NCBI RefSeq assembly: GCF_001027285.1 | Contig: NZ_CP011509.1 | Coordinates: 9,882,501-9,946,500, forward strand | From: Archangium gephyra | Lineage (GTDB): Bacteria; Myxococcota; Myxococcia; Myxococcales; Myxococcaceae | DNA length: 64,000 bases | Direction of reading: 5' to 3' | Part shown: piece after piece, positions 10,611 to 18,928 of the stretch | How the letters are laid out: every line of letters starts with the position of its first letter | How positions within the stretch are numbered: the stretch's first letter is position 1 | Translations under genes and position numbers: made by a program | Notes under the pieces: generated by a model | What the model was told of the DNA's origin: nothing | The model's input: the letters and a program-made list of their open reading frames with translations, nothing else | Databases searched by the model: none

Positions 10611-12371
10611 ATGAACGAGTCCCGCTACCGTCTACTGCGTCCGCTGGCCATGGGAGGCATGGCGGAGCTGTTCCTCGGCGTGGCGCGCGGCGCGCAGGGC
10701 TTCGAGAAGTCCGTGGCCATCAAGCGCATGCTGCCGCACCTGGCGAGCGAGCCCACCATCGCGCAGATGTTCCTCGCCGAGGCCCGGCTGGCCACCCACC
10801 TGCAGCACCAGAACATCGCCAGCGTCTACGACGTGGGCAGCAGCGCCGAAGGGCTCTTCATGGTGATGGAGCTGGTGGACGGCTGGGACCTGGGCGTGCT
10901 GCTGCGCCACGCCCACCGCCGCGGCCAGCGCTTCCCTCCCCACCTGGTGGCCTTCATCGGCTCCCAGGCGCTCGCGGGCCTCATCCACGCCTACCGCCGC
11001 CTGCACAACGGCCGCCCCGTCCTCACCGCCCACCGGGACGTCTCGCCCTCCAACATCCTCGTCTCGCGCGAGGGCGAGGTGAAGGTGACGGACTTCGGCA
11101 TCGCCCGCCTCGAGGGCGTGTCCATGGGCACCCAGCCCGGCACCTTCAAGGGCAAGCTCCCCTACGCCGCCCCCGAGACGCTGCGCGGCGAGCCGGCCAA
11201 CGCCCTGAGCGACTTGTTCGGGCTCGGCATCGTCCTCTACGAGCTGCTCGCCGGACGCCACCCCTTCGGAGATGGCGCGGGGGACCCCATGGCCTTCGCC
11301 CTCGCCATCACCCAGCAGGAGCCCGCACCGCTCACGGACGTGCCCGCGCCGCTCGCCGCGGTGGTGATGCGCGCCATGGCCAAGGCGCCCCAGGACCGCT
11401 TCCCCCGGCCCGAGGACATGGCCGAGGCCCTCGCCCGCTACCTGTCCCAGGCCGGTGAGCCCGCCACCTCCCAGTCCCTCGCCACGTTCATCGCCAGCCT
11501 CACCCCGCCCCTCACCCTCGTCGAGCGCGCGCAGGCCGCGGAGCAGCCGGCGGCCAGCGGCTCCCAGCCGGGCGTCCTCGCGCCCACCGTCCGCCGCCCC
11601 TCGCTGTCCACCCGGGCCGTCAATCCCCCCTCCTTCGAGCTGCAGCCCGTGGACGAGAACGAGGAGCTGCCCGGAGGAGCCGCGCTCAGCATGAGCGGCC
11701 GGCTCGTCCTGCCCACCGCCGACGCCCCCGCCGCTCCGCCCGTCGCCGCCCCTGCTCGCGCGCCCACTCCGGCACGTGCCGCCGCGGCCCCCCGGGCCCG
11801 GGAGTTCCGCTGCGCCCGCTGCAACGCGCCCCTCGCCTCGGCCCATGCCCCGTGCGACCGCTGCGCCCGCGAGCTGTCCCCGGCGCTCTCCTCCCTCGCC
11901 GAGGACATCTCCTCGGTCCCCACCACCCTGCCCACCTCGCGCCGCTCGGTGCTGGACATGCGGGAAGACGAGCTGGAGCTGGAGGAGCGCGCCCCCAAGC
12001 AGGAGACGCTGTACGAGGAGCCCAGGTCCCGCATGCAGTGGAGACGCCCGGTCACCCTCGTGGCCACGCTCCTGCTGCTGGGCGGCGCCGCCGTGGTGGG
12101 CTACCCCTACCTCCGGCCCCTGTTCACCCGGCTCTTCTACTCGGTGGGCCCCAAGCAGACCCTGCCGCTGCTCGCCATCCAGAGCCAGCCCGAGGGCGCC
12201 CTCGTCACCGTGGACGGCACGGTCATCGGCACCACGCCCCTCGTCATCGACAACACCTACGCCGCCGGACAGAAGGTCCCCTTTCAGATAACCCTCAAGG
12301 GGCACAAGAGCCGCAAGGGCACCTTCACCGGCGGCGAGCCGGTGAACATCGACCTCCGGCTCGAGCGCTGA
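10611..12371 (+). CDS. Membrane Ser/Thr protein kinase with zinc ribbon and PEGA domain
   Basis: A eukaryotic-like kinase of 586 aa; ATG 10611 has GGAGG 6 nt upstream, while GTG 10599 is a weaker alternative. Kinase motifs: GGMAELFLG (a partial Gly loop), VAIKRM Lys, HRDVSPSN catalytic loop near residue 140, DFGIA and APETLRG. The linker holds a four-Cys zinc-ribbon-like segment (CARCNAPLASAHAPCDRC, about residue 400). A single TM helix (about 481-500) precedes a C-terminal PEGA domain (GALVTVDGTVIGTTPL), which should be periplasmic. It overlaps nothing and converges on sspB. Substrate unknown; all catalytic residues are present. Confidence 0.93.
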   Translation: MNESRYRLLRPLAMGGMAELFLGVARGAQGFEKSVAIKRMLPHLASEPTIAQMFLAEARLATHLQHQNIASVYDVGSSAEGLFMVMELVDGWDLGVLLRHAHRRGQRFPPHLVAFIGSQALAGLIHAYRRLHNGRPVLTAHRDVSPSNILVSREGEVKVTDFGIARLEGVSMGTQPGTFKGKLPYAAPETLRGEPANALSDLFGLGIVLYELLAGRHPFGDGAGDPMAFALAITQQEPAPLTDVPAPLAAVVMRAMAKAPQDRFPRPEDMAEALARYLSQAGEPATSQSLATFIASLTPPLTLVERAQAAEQPAASGSQPGVLAPTVRRPSLSTRAVNPPSFELQPVDENEELPGGAALSMSGRLVLPTADAPAAPPVAAPARAPTPARAAAAPRAREFRCARCNAPLASAHAPCDRCARELSPALSSLAEDISSVPTTLPTSRRSVLDMREDELELEERAPKQETLYEEPRSRMQWRRPVTLVATLLLLGGAAVVGYPYLRPLFTRLFYSVGPKQTLPLLAIQSQPEGALVTVDGTVIGTTPLVIDNTYAAGQKVPFQITLKGHKSRKGTFTGGEPVNIDLRLER

Positions 12372-12390
12372 GGCGCGGGAAGGCCCGCCC

Positions 12391-13008
12391 TCACTTCACC
12401 AGGCGCAGATGGCCCCGCCGCGGTCCGGGCGGCGGCTCGTCCCGGGGCCCCTCGGCCTCGACCGGGCTCGGCGCCGGAACCGGGGCCGGTGCTGGTACCG
12501 GGGCTGGTACCGGCACCGGAACAGGGGCCGGCGTGGAGGCCGGAGCCGGAACCGCCGCGACGGGCTCGGGCGACTCGTCCTCCGGCAGCACCACCTCGCG
12601 CAGCACGGCCCGGGGACGCGGCTCCACCGCGGGCGCCGGCTGCTCCGTCACGCCCTCCGGCACCTTGCTCGTCACCATCGTCTGCTGGATGAGCTCGGCC
12701 GGCATGTCGTCCGGGTACATCCAGAATTCCTTCGTCAGGTGGCTCGTGATGGCGAAGAGCGCCGACCACGGCACCGCCACCTTGAAGCGGCTCCCCGAGA
12801 AGCTCAGGGTGCAGCGCACGCCCCACTCGCCCACCGTCAGGTCCGGTGGATCGAACCGGTAGGACAGGTTGAGGCGCAGGTGGGACTCATTGCGCAGCGA
12901 CGGAGGCACGAGGACCCCCGGACGGCGTGCGTCCAGGTGGATCATCACCATGCCCTTCTCGAGTGCGGCCAACAGCCGCGCCTTCTTCTCAGGACCTTTC
13001 TTGTCCAT
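12391..13008 (-). CDS. sspB: SspB-like ClpXP adaptor
   Basis: The first 115 residues resemble the SspB fold, which binds the ssrA tag and hands substrates to ClpX: LLAALEKGMVMIHLDARRPG, VLVPPSLRNESHLRLNLSY, then FKVAVPWSALFAITSH. The C-terminal 90 residues are a Pro/Ala/Val-rich tail (PVPVPVPAPVPAPAPV) ending PRRGHLRLVK; in known SspB proteins a flexible tail ends in a ClpX-binding motif. The gene starts 30 bp after smpB, the tmRNA partner, on the same strand. That context supports a role in clearing trans-translation products. The assignment is by pattern, not alignment. Confidence 0.7.
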   Translation of the reverse strand: MDKKGPEKKARLLAALEKGMVMIHLDARRPGVLVPPSLRNESHLRLNLSYRFDPPDLTVGEWGVRCTLSFSGSRFKVAVPWSALFAITSHLTKEFWMYPDDMPAELIQQTMVTSKVPEGVTEQPAPAVEPRPRAVLREVVLPEDESPEPVAAVPAPASTPAPVPVPVPAPVPAPAPVPAPSPVEAEGPRDEPPPGPRRGHLRLVK

Positions 13009-13038
13009 CGACGTGCGCTAGCGGACGAGGGGGGCGTT

Positions 13039-13521
13039 TCAGCGACGGCGCATCGCCCGGTCCATCTCCCGCTTGGTCTCCCGTTCCTTGATGTCCTGCC
13101 GTCGGTCCTCGTGCGTCTTGCCCCGGCACAGCCCCAACTCCACCTTCGCCCGGCCGTTCTTGAAATACAGCAGGAGCGGGATGATGGAATAGCCTCGCTC
13201 CCGAACCTTCGTGACCCACCGGTCGATTTCCTCGCGGTGCATCAACAGCTTGCGCCCGCGCAGGGGCTCGTGGCTGAAAAAACTGGAGGGGTTGTAGACG
13301 CCGATGTGAGCGTTGAGCAGGTACAGCTCGCTGCCCTTGGGCAGGGCGTAGGCGTCCGAGAGGTTGGCCGTCCCCGCCCTCAACGCCTTCACCTCGCTGC
13401 CCGAGAGCGACAGGCCCGCCTCGACCTTCTCGTCCACGGTGTAGGCGGCTCGCGCCTTGCGGTTCTCGGCGATGATCTTGATGCCGTCACCCGTCCCGCC
13501 CTTGCCCTTTCCAGCCGCCAT
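13039..13521 (-). CDS. smpB: SsrA-binding protein SmpB
   Basis: SmpB binds tmRNA and is required for rescue of stalled ribosomes. The 160-aa protein has the family motifs: IIAENRKARAAYTV near the N-terminus, EAGLSLSGSEVKALRAG, AHIGVYNPSS and the basic C-terminal tail KTHEDRRQDIKERETKREM. It lies 13 bp downstream of panC and 30 bp upstream of the sspB-like gene, in a probable panB-panC-smpB-sspB operon. The tmRNA gene itself was not seen in this window. Confidence 0.97.
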   Translation of the reverse strand: MAAGKGKGGTGDGIKIIAENRKARAAYTVDEKVEAGLSLSGSEVKALRAGTANLSDAYALPKGSELYLLNAHIGVYNPSSFFSHEPLRGRKLLMHREEIDRWVTKVRERGYSIIPLLLYFKNGRAKVELGLCRGKTHEDRRQDIKERETKREMDRAMRRR

Positions 13522-13534
13522 ACGCTCGTGTCCC

Positions 13535-14389
13535 CTAGCCTCCGATGGGCTGGTTGTCGATCAGCCGTGTGGAACCAACGAAGGCCGCCACCAGCAGCCG
13601 CGCCGTCTGGCCTGGACTCACGGCCGGCAGCGGGGTCAGCGAGGTAGCGTCCACCAACTCGACATAATCCTCTCGGAGGCCCGCTGCCTCCAATTCGCGA
13701 CGCACCGCGGCGACCAGGGCCGGCGTCTCGCGCGTCCCACTCCGGCAGAGCGCCTGCGCCGCCGCCAGGCCTCGCGACAGGGCGAGCGCCCGCTGCCTGT
13801 CCTCGGGGGACAGGTAGGCATTGCGTGAGCTCATCGCCAGGCCGTCCGCTTCCCGCACGGTGGGCATGCCGATGATTTCAACCCCAAGGTTCAGGTCGCG
13901 CTCGAGGGCGCGGATGACCTGGAGCTGCTGGTAGTCCTTCTCGCCGAAGAGGGCGAGCTGGGGCTTGAAGAGGCACAGCAGCTTCGTCACCACCGTGGCC
14001 ACGCCGCGGAAGTGGCCGGGCCGTCGCGCACCGCACAGGCCCTGGCTCACCTGCTCCACGTCCACATACGTCTGGTAACCCGGCGGGTACACCTCCGCCG
14101 GAACGGGGGCGAAGACGGCCTCCACTCCGGCGCTGGCGCATTTGGCCAGGTCCCCTTCCAGGTCCCGCGGGTAGCGCGACAGGTCCTCCTTGGGACCGAA
14201 CTGGGTGGGGTTGACGAAGATGGAGGCCGCGACGACGTCGGCGCGCCGGCGTCCCTCGCGCATCAACGAGACGTGCCCCTCGTGCAGGAAGCCCATGGTG
14301 GGCACCAGCGCCAGGCGGCGGCCCGAGCGGCGAAGGGAATCCACCCAGGCGGCGGTCTCGGCAACGGTGCGAAGGACGAGCGGGGCCAT
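13535..14389 (-). CDS. panC: Pantothenate synthetase
   Basis: PanC joins pantoate and beta-alanine with ATP to make pantothenate. The 284-aa protein has the HIGH-type motif in MGFLHEGHVSLM, NPTQFGPKEDLSRYPRD, the FGEKDYQQL motif and VREADGLAMSSRNAYLSPEDR around the KMSKS-like site. It begins 2 bp after the panB stop, so the pair is probably translationally coupled and makes two steps of one pathway. Confidence 0.97.
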   Translation of the reverse strand: MAPLVLRTVAETAAWVDSLRRSGRRLALVPTMGFLHEGHVSLMREGRRRADVVAASIFVNPTQFGPKEDLSRYPRDLEGDLAKCASAGVEAVFAPVPAEVYPPGYQTYVDVEQVSQGLCGARRPGHFRGVATVVTKLLCLFKPQLALFGEKDYQQLQVIRALERDLNLGVEIIGMPTVREADGLAMSSRNAYLSPEDRQRALALSRGLAAAQALCRSGTRETPALVAAVRRELEAAGLREDYVELVDATSLTPLPAVSPGQTARLLVAAFVGSTRLIDNQPIGG

Positions 14390-14391
14390 GG

Positions 14392-15288
14392 CTAGACCGG
14401 TGCTCCGTAGACGGGGCCCAGCTTCTCCGGCTCGGCGGACGCGTCCGTGGGCTCGGGCGTGGAGGCCACGAGACGGATGGGCTTGGACTTGAAGGAGTGC
14501 TCCTCGTCCGGGAAGGTGCCCGCGCGGACCTCGGAGAAATACGCGCCCGCGGCCTCCGTCATGGAGCCGTACAGGTTGGCGTAGCGCTTCACGAACTTGG
14601 GTTTGAAGTCCGGGTTCATCCCCAACAGGTCGTAGCAGACCAGCACCTGGCCGTCGCAGTATTTGCCCGCGCCAATGCCGATGGTGGGGATGGAGAGCCG
14701 CTGCGTCACCTGACGCGCCAGCTCCAGCGGCACGCCCTCGAGCACCAGCGCGAAGCAGCCGGCGCGCTCCAGCGCGATGGCGTCCTCGAGAATCTTGCGC
14801 GCGGCGTCCTCGTCGCGGCCCTGCACCACGTAGCCGCCCATCTTGTGCACCGACTGCGGCGTGAGGCCCAGGTGGCCCATCACGGGGACACTCGCGCGGG
14901 TGATGGCGGAGATGACGTCGGCGAACTCGGCGCCGCCCTCCAGCTTCACTGCGCCCACCCTGCCCTCCGCCACCAGGCGGCCGGCATTGCGCACCGCCTC
15001 CTCCACCGACACCTGGTAGCTCATGAAGGGCATGTCCCCCACCACGAGCGCCCGCTTCGTCCCCCGGACGACGGCGGCCGAGTGGTACACCATCTGGTCC
15101 ATCGTGACGGGGAGCGTGGAGTCATGGCCCTGCACGACCATGCCCAGGGAATCTCCCACGAGCAGCACGTCCGCTCCGGCTTCATCGAAGACGCGGGCGA
15201 AGGTGGCATCGTAGGCCGTGACCATGCAGATCTTCTGGCCGCTCTGCTTCTGGCGCTTCAGGGTGTGGATGGTGACCTTGTCCTTCAC
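14392..15288 (-). CDS. panB: 3-methyl-2-oxobutanoate hydroxymethyltransferase
   Basis: PanB makes ketopantoate from alpha-ketoisovalerate using methylene-THF. The 298-aa TIM barrel shows [52 protein letters not shown] and [22 protein letters not shown]. It starts with GTG at 15288, supported by a strong AGGAGGTG site four bases upstream. The C-terminus is about 30 residues longer than most homologues and unconserved. It is the first gene of the panB-panC-smpB-sspB run. Confidence 0.97.
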   Translation of the reverse strand: MKDKVTIHTLKRQKQSGQKICMVTAYDATFARVFDEAGADVLLVGDSLGMVVQGHDSTLPVTMDQMVYHSAAVVRGTKRALVVGDMPFMSYQVSVEEAVRNAGRLVAEGRVGAVKLEGGAEFADVISAITRASVPVMGHLGLTPQSVHKMGGYVVQGRDEDAARKILEDAIALERAGCFALVLEGVPLELARQVTQRLSIPTIGIGAGKYCDGQVLVCYDLLGMNPDFKPKFVKRYANLYGSMTEAAGAYFSEVRAGTFPDEEHSFKSKPIRLVASTPEPTDASAEPEKLGPVYGAPV

Positions 15289-15292
15289 GGTT

Positions 15293-15300
15293 CACCTCCT
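15293..15300 (-). promoter_or_regulatory. Strong Shine-Dalgarno for panB
   Basis: AGGAGGTG on the minus strand, four bases before the GTG start of panB at 15288. It fixes the start of this non-ATG gene. Confidence 0.8.
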
Positions 15301-15454
15301 CTTGAGGGTAGGGGTTCAACGTCCTGCCGTGCATGCATGGACGCCTCTCACCGTCCCCGAGGGGATCGCCGGAAGCGGCCATCGAGTCACACTCTAACGC
15401 CCTTGAGAGCCCCGCGGGGGGCTTCTTGAGGGCAGGCAGGCAGCCGAGCCCCTC

Positions 15455-16099
15455 TCAGAGCCGCTTACCACTGTTGGGGTGGTAGTGGTGGGTCCCCTGA
15501 CGCGCCTTGTCGATGGCGCCCATCAGCCCCTTCAGGTCGTCCGGGTTGTGGACGAAGTCGATGTCCGAGGTGTCCACCACCAGCAGCGGCGTCTCCGTGT
15601 AGCGGGAGAAGAAGTCGTTGTAGGCGTGGACCAGCTCCTCCAGATAGCCGGCGTCGAACTGACGCTCGAACTCGCGGCCCCGCTTCTTGATGCGGTGGAG
15701 CAGCACGTCCAGACGCGCCTGCAGGAAGATGACCAGGTCCGGCCGCGTCACCCGGGGGGTGAGGGCCTCGAAGACGCGCTCGTAGAGCGACAGCTCGTGC
15801 GAGTCCAACGTCAGGCACGCGAAGATGCGGTCCTTGGCGAACAGGTAGTCGCTCACCGTCACCGAGTTGAACAGGTCCGGCTGGAAGAGCTCCTGCTGCT
15901 GCTGGAAGCGCGAGAGCAGGAAGAAGATCTGCGTCTGGAAGGCGTACTTCTGCCGGTCCTCGTAGAAGTGGGCGAGGAAGGGATTCTCCTCGTATTTCTC
16001 GAAGACGCGCCGGGCTCCGAAGCGCTCGGCGACGATGTTGGAGAGACTCGTCTTACCGACGCCGATGGGCCCCTCGACCACGATGTAGCGGTTGTCCAT
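15455..16099 (-). CDS. Deoxynucleoside kinase
   Basis: A P-loop salvage kinase of 214 aa starting MDNRYIVVEGPIGVGKTS; the P-loop is GPIGVGKT. The dNK family signature continues with FLAHFYEDRQKYAFQTQIFFL, the DRIFACLTL segment, PDLVIFLQARLDVLLHRIKKRGREFE (LID Arg region) and FSRYTETPLLVVDT. The related Gram-positive enzymes phosphorylate deoxyadenosine or deoxyguanosine; the substrate here is not decided by sequence. The frame is open to 16225, but the ATG at 16099 fits the family and has GGAGG 11 nt upstream. The 166 bp between this gene and panB carry a GC-rich inverted repeat at 15408-15423. Confidence 0.9.
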   Translation of the reverse strand: MDNRYIVVEGPIGVGKTSLSNIVAERFGARRVFEKYEENPFLAHFYEDRQKYAFQTQIFFLLSRFQQQQELFQPDLFNSVTVSDYLFAKDRIFACLTLDSHELSLYERVFEALTPRVTRPDLVIFLQARLDVLLHRIKKRGREFERQFDAGYLEELVHAYNDFFSRYTETPLLVVDTSDIDFVHNPDDLKGLMGAIDKARQGTHHYHPNSGKRL

Positions 16100-16238
16100 C
16101 CGCTTCGAGACCTCCGACTGCACGAGAGCCGCGCTCCGGAGTGGGAAACCCGGCCGGAACGGGGCGCGGAATAGAACACGGGAGTGACAGCCGGGCAATG
16201 TTCGCGCTCCCTCCCACCTCGCCACGCTTGACGGCCCG

Positions 16239-16583
16239 ATGAGCGTCCACTACCAGGGACGCACGCGCGGTGCGGAAAACGCGAACGCGCGGGGACCGAG
16301 GGAGATGAATCGACGGCAGCGGGCGAAGACGGTCATCGAGCTGGAGCCACGCCGGGCCACGTCCACCGAGACGTCCCCCACTCCGGCCGTGGAGCCGGAT
16401 CCACTCTACGGTGTGGCCCTCCTGAAGACGGCCCTGGAGCTCAAGCGCCGCAAGGACGGCACCCCGGAAGAAATCCTCCGCGGCGTGCTGGCCCGCATGC
16501 GGCTGTCCGAGGACGACTTCCGCGCGTGGCTGTCGCAACAGGGCGGGCTGGCCAAGGTGCTCGGCGGCGGCGGCGAGCCCTGA
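16239..16583 (+). CDS. Small conserved-type unknown protein
   Basis: A 114-aa frame not recognised as any known family. The N-terminal third is basic and low in structure; the C-terminal half is an amphipathic helical segment (YGVALLKTALELKRRKDGTPEEILRGVLARM) ending LSQQGGLAKVLGGGGEP. An internal ATG at 16305 is preceded immediately by GAGGGAG and may be the true start (92 aa). The gene converges with the next one, their stops being 4 bp apart. The end fits tightly between genes, which supports a real gene. Confidence 0.55.
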   Translation: MSVHYQGRTRGAENANARGPREMNRRQRAKTVIELEPRRATSTETSPTPAVEPDPLYGVALLKTALELKRRKDGTPEEILRGVLARMRLSEDDFRAWLSQQGGLAKVLGGGGEP

Positions 16584-16587
16584 ACCT

Positions 16588-16989
16588 CTAACGCGAGGCC
16601 ACCCAGGGCTGGAGCGCCGCGTCCACCGCGCTCCCGAGCGACTTGCAGAAGGCGTACTCGGTGCGCAGCCGCTCCACCGGGGTGGCCGCCTCGAAGCGCC
16701 GCGTCTCGAAGAAGAGCGCGTACACCACCTTGTCGCCCACCTTCGAGCGGATGCCGAGGTACTCGCCCTGCACGTCCATCTGCGGCAGCAGCATGCGCTC
16801 CAGAGAGCGGTAGACGCGGGCCATGTCCTGGGTCGCCCCCACGAAGGTCTTCTCGTCGAGCAGCGGAATGGGGCTCGGATCACCCCAACGCATCAACACC
16901 ACCCCGTCCGGGCGGGCGAACACCGCGTACACCACGCCGAAGCGGTTGAGCACCGGCTCCAGCTCCTTCATGGGCAGGGGCGTCATCAA
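16588..16989 (-). CDS. Hypothetical protein, possible roadblock/LC7-like fold
   Basis: A 133-aa cytosolic protein. The pattern LEPVLNRFGVVYAVFARPDGVVLMRWGD followed by helices and MDVQGEYLGIRSKVGDKVVYALFF resembles the alternating helix/strand layout of roadblock/LC7 GTPase-regulating proteins, but no firm motif is present. It lies between the convergent small gene and rsmA (57 bp downstream of the rsmA stop across an untranslated gap). No enzyme signature. Confidence 0.6.
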   Translation of the reverse strand: MMTPLPMKELEPVLNRFGVVYAVFARPDGVVLMRWGDPSPIPLLDEKTFVGATQDMARVYRSLERMLLPQMDVQGEYLGIRSKVGDKVVYALFFETRRFEAATPVERLRTEYAFCKSLGSAVDAALQPWVASR

Positions 16990-17045
16990 TCCTCTCCGAG
17001 CCGCTCTAGCGTTAACACCAGAGCGGGCCGGACGCCAAATTGCCG

Positions 17046-17876
17046 CTACTTCGCCACGGGCCCGAGCGCCCGCTCGATGGCGGCGAACTCCTCGGACGAG
17101 AGCGTCTCCGCGCGCCGCATCGGATCAATGCCCGCCGCCGCCAACGCCTGCTGGAGCTGCTCGCCCGTGCCCAGCGACTTGTCCGACTTGAGCGAGTTGA
17201 GGAGCGTCTTGCGGCGCTGGGCGAACCCCGCCTTCACCAGGCGGATGAAGCGCGCCCCGTCCACCACCGGCGCCAGGGGCGCGGGACGGCGGATCAGCCG
17301 CAGCACCGCCGAGTCCACCTTGGGCGGCGGATGGAAGCGGTGGGCGTCGATGTCGAAGAGGTTCTCCGAGGTGAAGTAGAGGCCCAGGATGGCGGTGAGC
17401 AGGCCGTAGTCACGCCCGCCCGGCTCGGCCGCGAGCCGGTCCACCACTTCCTTCTGCAGGGTGAAGACGGCGCGCGTCACGTGGTCGCGCTGCTCCAGCA
17501 CCTGGAAGAGGATGGAGCTCGTCAGGTGGTAGGGGAGGTTGCCCGCGACCTTCACCTCGGGCACACCCGCCACCTTGGCGAAGTCCACCGTGGCCGCGTT
17601 CCCGTCCACCACGCGCACCCCGGGGATGGCCTCCTTCTCCAGGACGGCGATCATGTCCCGGTCCTTCTCCACCGCGGTCACCCGCGCGCCCGTGGCGGCG
17701 AGGAAGCGCGTGAGGTGCCCCAGGCCCGGACCCAGCTCCACCACCGGCTCGCCCTCGCGCAGCTCCAGCGAGTCGGCGATGGCCTCCAGGATGCTCGGGT
17801 CCCCCAGGAAGTTCTGCCCCCAGCTGTGCTTGGCCCTCAGGCCATGGCGCTGGAGGATGTCACGTGGCGTATCCAC
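17046..17876 (-). CDS. rsmA: 16S rRNA dimethyladenosine transferase
   Basis: RsmA (KsgA) dimethylates A1518 and A1519 of 16S rRNA late in 30S assembly. The 276-aa protein has GQNFLGDPSILEAI, the SAM site VVELGPGLGHLTRFLA, VTAVEKDRDM and the catalytic NLPYHLTSSILF. It starts with GTG at 17876 and follows tsaD by 18 bp, so both are likely one transcript. Confidence 0.97.
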   Translation of the reverse strand: MDTPRDILQRHGLRAKHSWGQNFLGDPSILEAIADSLELREGEPVVELGPGLGHLTRFLAATGARVTAVEKDRDMIAVLEKEAIPGVRVVDGNAATVDFAKVAGVPEVKVAGNLPYHLTSSILFQVLEQRDHVTRAVFTLQKEVVDRLAAEPGGRDYGLLTAILGLYFTSENLFDIDAHRFHPPPKVDSAVLRLIRRPAPLAPVVDGARFIRLVKAGFAQRRKTLLNSLKSDKSLGTGEQLQQALAAAGIDPMRRAETLSSEEFAAIERALGPVAK

Positions 17877-17894
17877 TCTCGGCTCCCTTCACCT

Positions 17895-18893
17895 TCACAT
17901 GCGCCAGGCCGGGTCCGCGGACAGATTGAAGTCCCCGCGAAGTCCCCGGCGCCAGGCCTCGTAACCGGCCACGGCGATCATCGCGCCGTTGTCCGTGCAC
18001 AGCCGCACCGGCGGCAGGAACAGCTTCAGATGGCGCTCCTCCGCGCGCTCCTGGCTCAGCGAGCGCAACCGCGAGTTGGCCGCCACGCCCCCGCACACCA
18101 CCAGGTTCTTCAGGCCCAGCCGGCGCGCCGCGGCGACGAACTTCTTCGACAGCGCGTCCGCCACGGCCTCCTGAAAGGAGGCGCACAGGTCCGCCAGCGC
18201 CTGTCCCTCGGGCACGCCGTGCTTGCGCACGTGCTGCGCCACCGCCGTCTTCAGGCCCGAGAAGGACCAGTCGAAGTTCTCCGCCCCGGGCAGCGCGCGG
18301 GGGAAACGGATGGCCTCCGGATTCCCCTTCTGCGCGAGCTGATCGATGGGCAACCCGCCCGGGTACGGCAGGCCGAGGATGCGCGCCGTCTTGTCGTAGG
18401 CCTCGCCCGCGGCGTCGTCGCGCGTGCTGCCCACCAGCCGGTAGCGGCCGTAGTCCTGCACCTCGTAGAGGCTGGTGTGGCCACCGGAGACCACGAGCCC
18501 GAGGAACGGAGGCTCCGGCGCGTCCTCCAGCAGGCGGATGGCGAGCAGGTGCCCCTCGAGGTGGTTGGCCCCGACGAAGGGCTTGCCGGTGGCGAGGCTC
18601 AGCGACTTGGCCACCTGCACGCCCACCAGGAGCGCGCCGATGAGGCCGGGCCCGGAGGTGACGGCGATGAGGTCCACGTCGTCGAGCGTCTTGTTGGCGC
18701 GGGTGAGGGCCTCGTGCAGCACGGGCATGACCTGCACCACGTGGTTGCGGCTGGCCAGCTCCGGCACCACCCCACCCCAGCGCCGGTGGATGTCCACCTG
18801 GGTGGAGACGACATCGGAGAGCACGCGCCGGCCGTCCTCCACGAGGGCGGCGGCGGTCTCATCACAGGAGGTTTCGATTCCGAGTACGAGCAA
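17895..18893 (-). CDS. tsaD: tRNA threonylcarbamoyladenosine transferase TsaD
   Basis: TsaD transfers the threonylcarbamoyl group to A37 of ANN-decoding tRNAs with TsaB/TsaE. The 332-aa protein begins LGIETSCDETAAALVEDG, contains the metal-binding NHLEGHLLAIRL, the SGPGLIGALLVG and SGGHTSLYEV motifs and ends with the ASKH-fold DNGAMIAVAGYE. The start codon is TTG at 18893. tsaB and tsaE are not in the window. Confidence 0.97.
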   Translation of the reverse strand: MLVLGIETSCDETAAALVEDGRRVLSDVVSTQVDIHRRWGGVVPELASRNHVVQVMPVLHEALTRANKTLDDVDLIAVTSGPGLIGALLVGVQVAKSLSLATGKPFVGANHLEGHLLAIRLLEDAPEPPFLGLVVSGGHTSLYEVQDYGRYRLVGSTRDDAAGEAYDKTARILGLPYPGGLPIDQLAQKGNPEAIRFPRALPGAENFDWSFSGLKTAVAQHVRKHGVPEGQALADLCASFQEAVADALSKKFVAAARRLGLKNLVVCGGVAANSRLRSLSQERAEERHLKLFLPPVRLCTDNGAMIAVAGYEAWRRGLRGDFNLSADPAWRM

Positions 18894-18928
18894 AGGGCGT
18901 CCTCTCTACCAGGAGCCCGCCGCCACGC

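Noticed and set aside
15408-15423. GC-rich inverted repeat AGCCCC/GGGGCT with TCTT on the plus side
   Set aside because: The T-run is on the wrong strand for the minus-strand gene and no plus-strand gene precedes it, so a terminator call is not supported.
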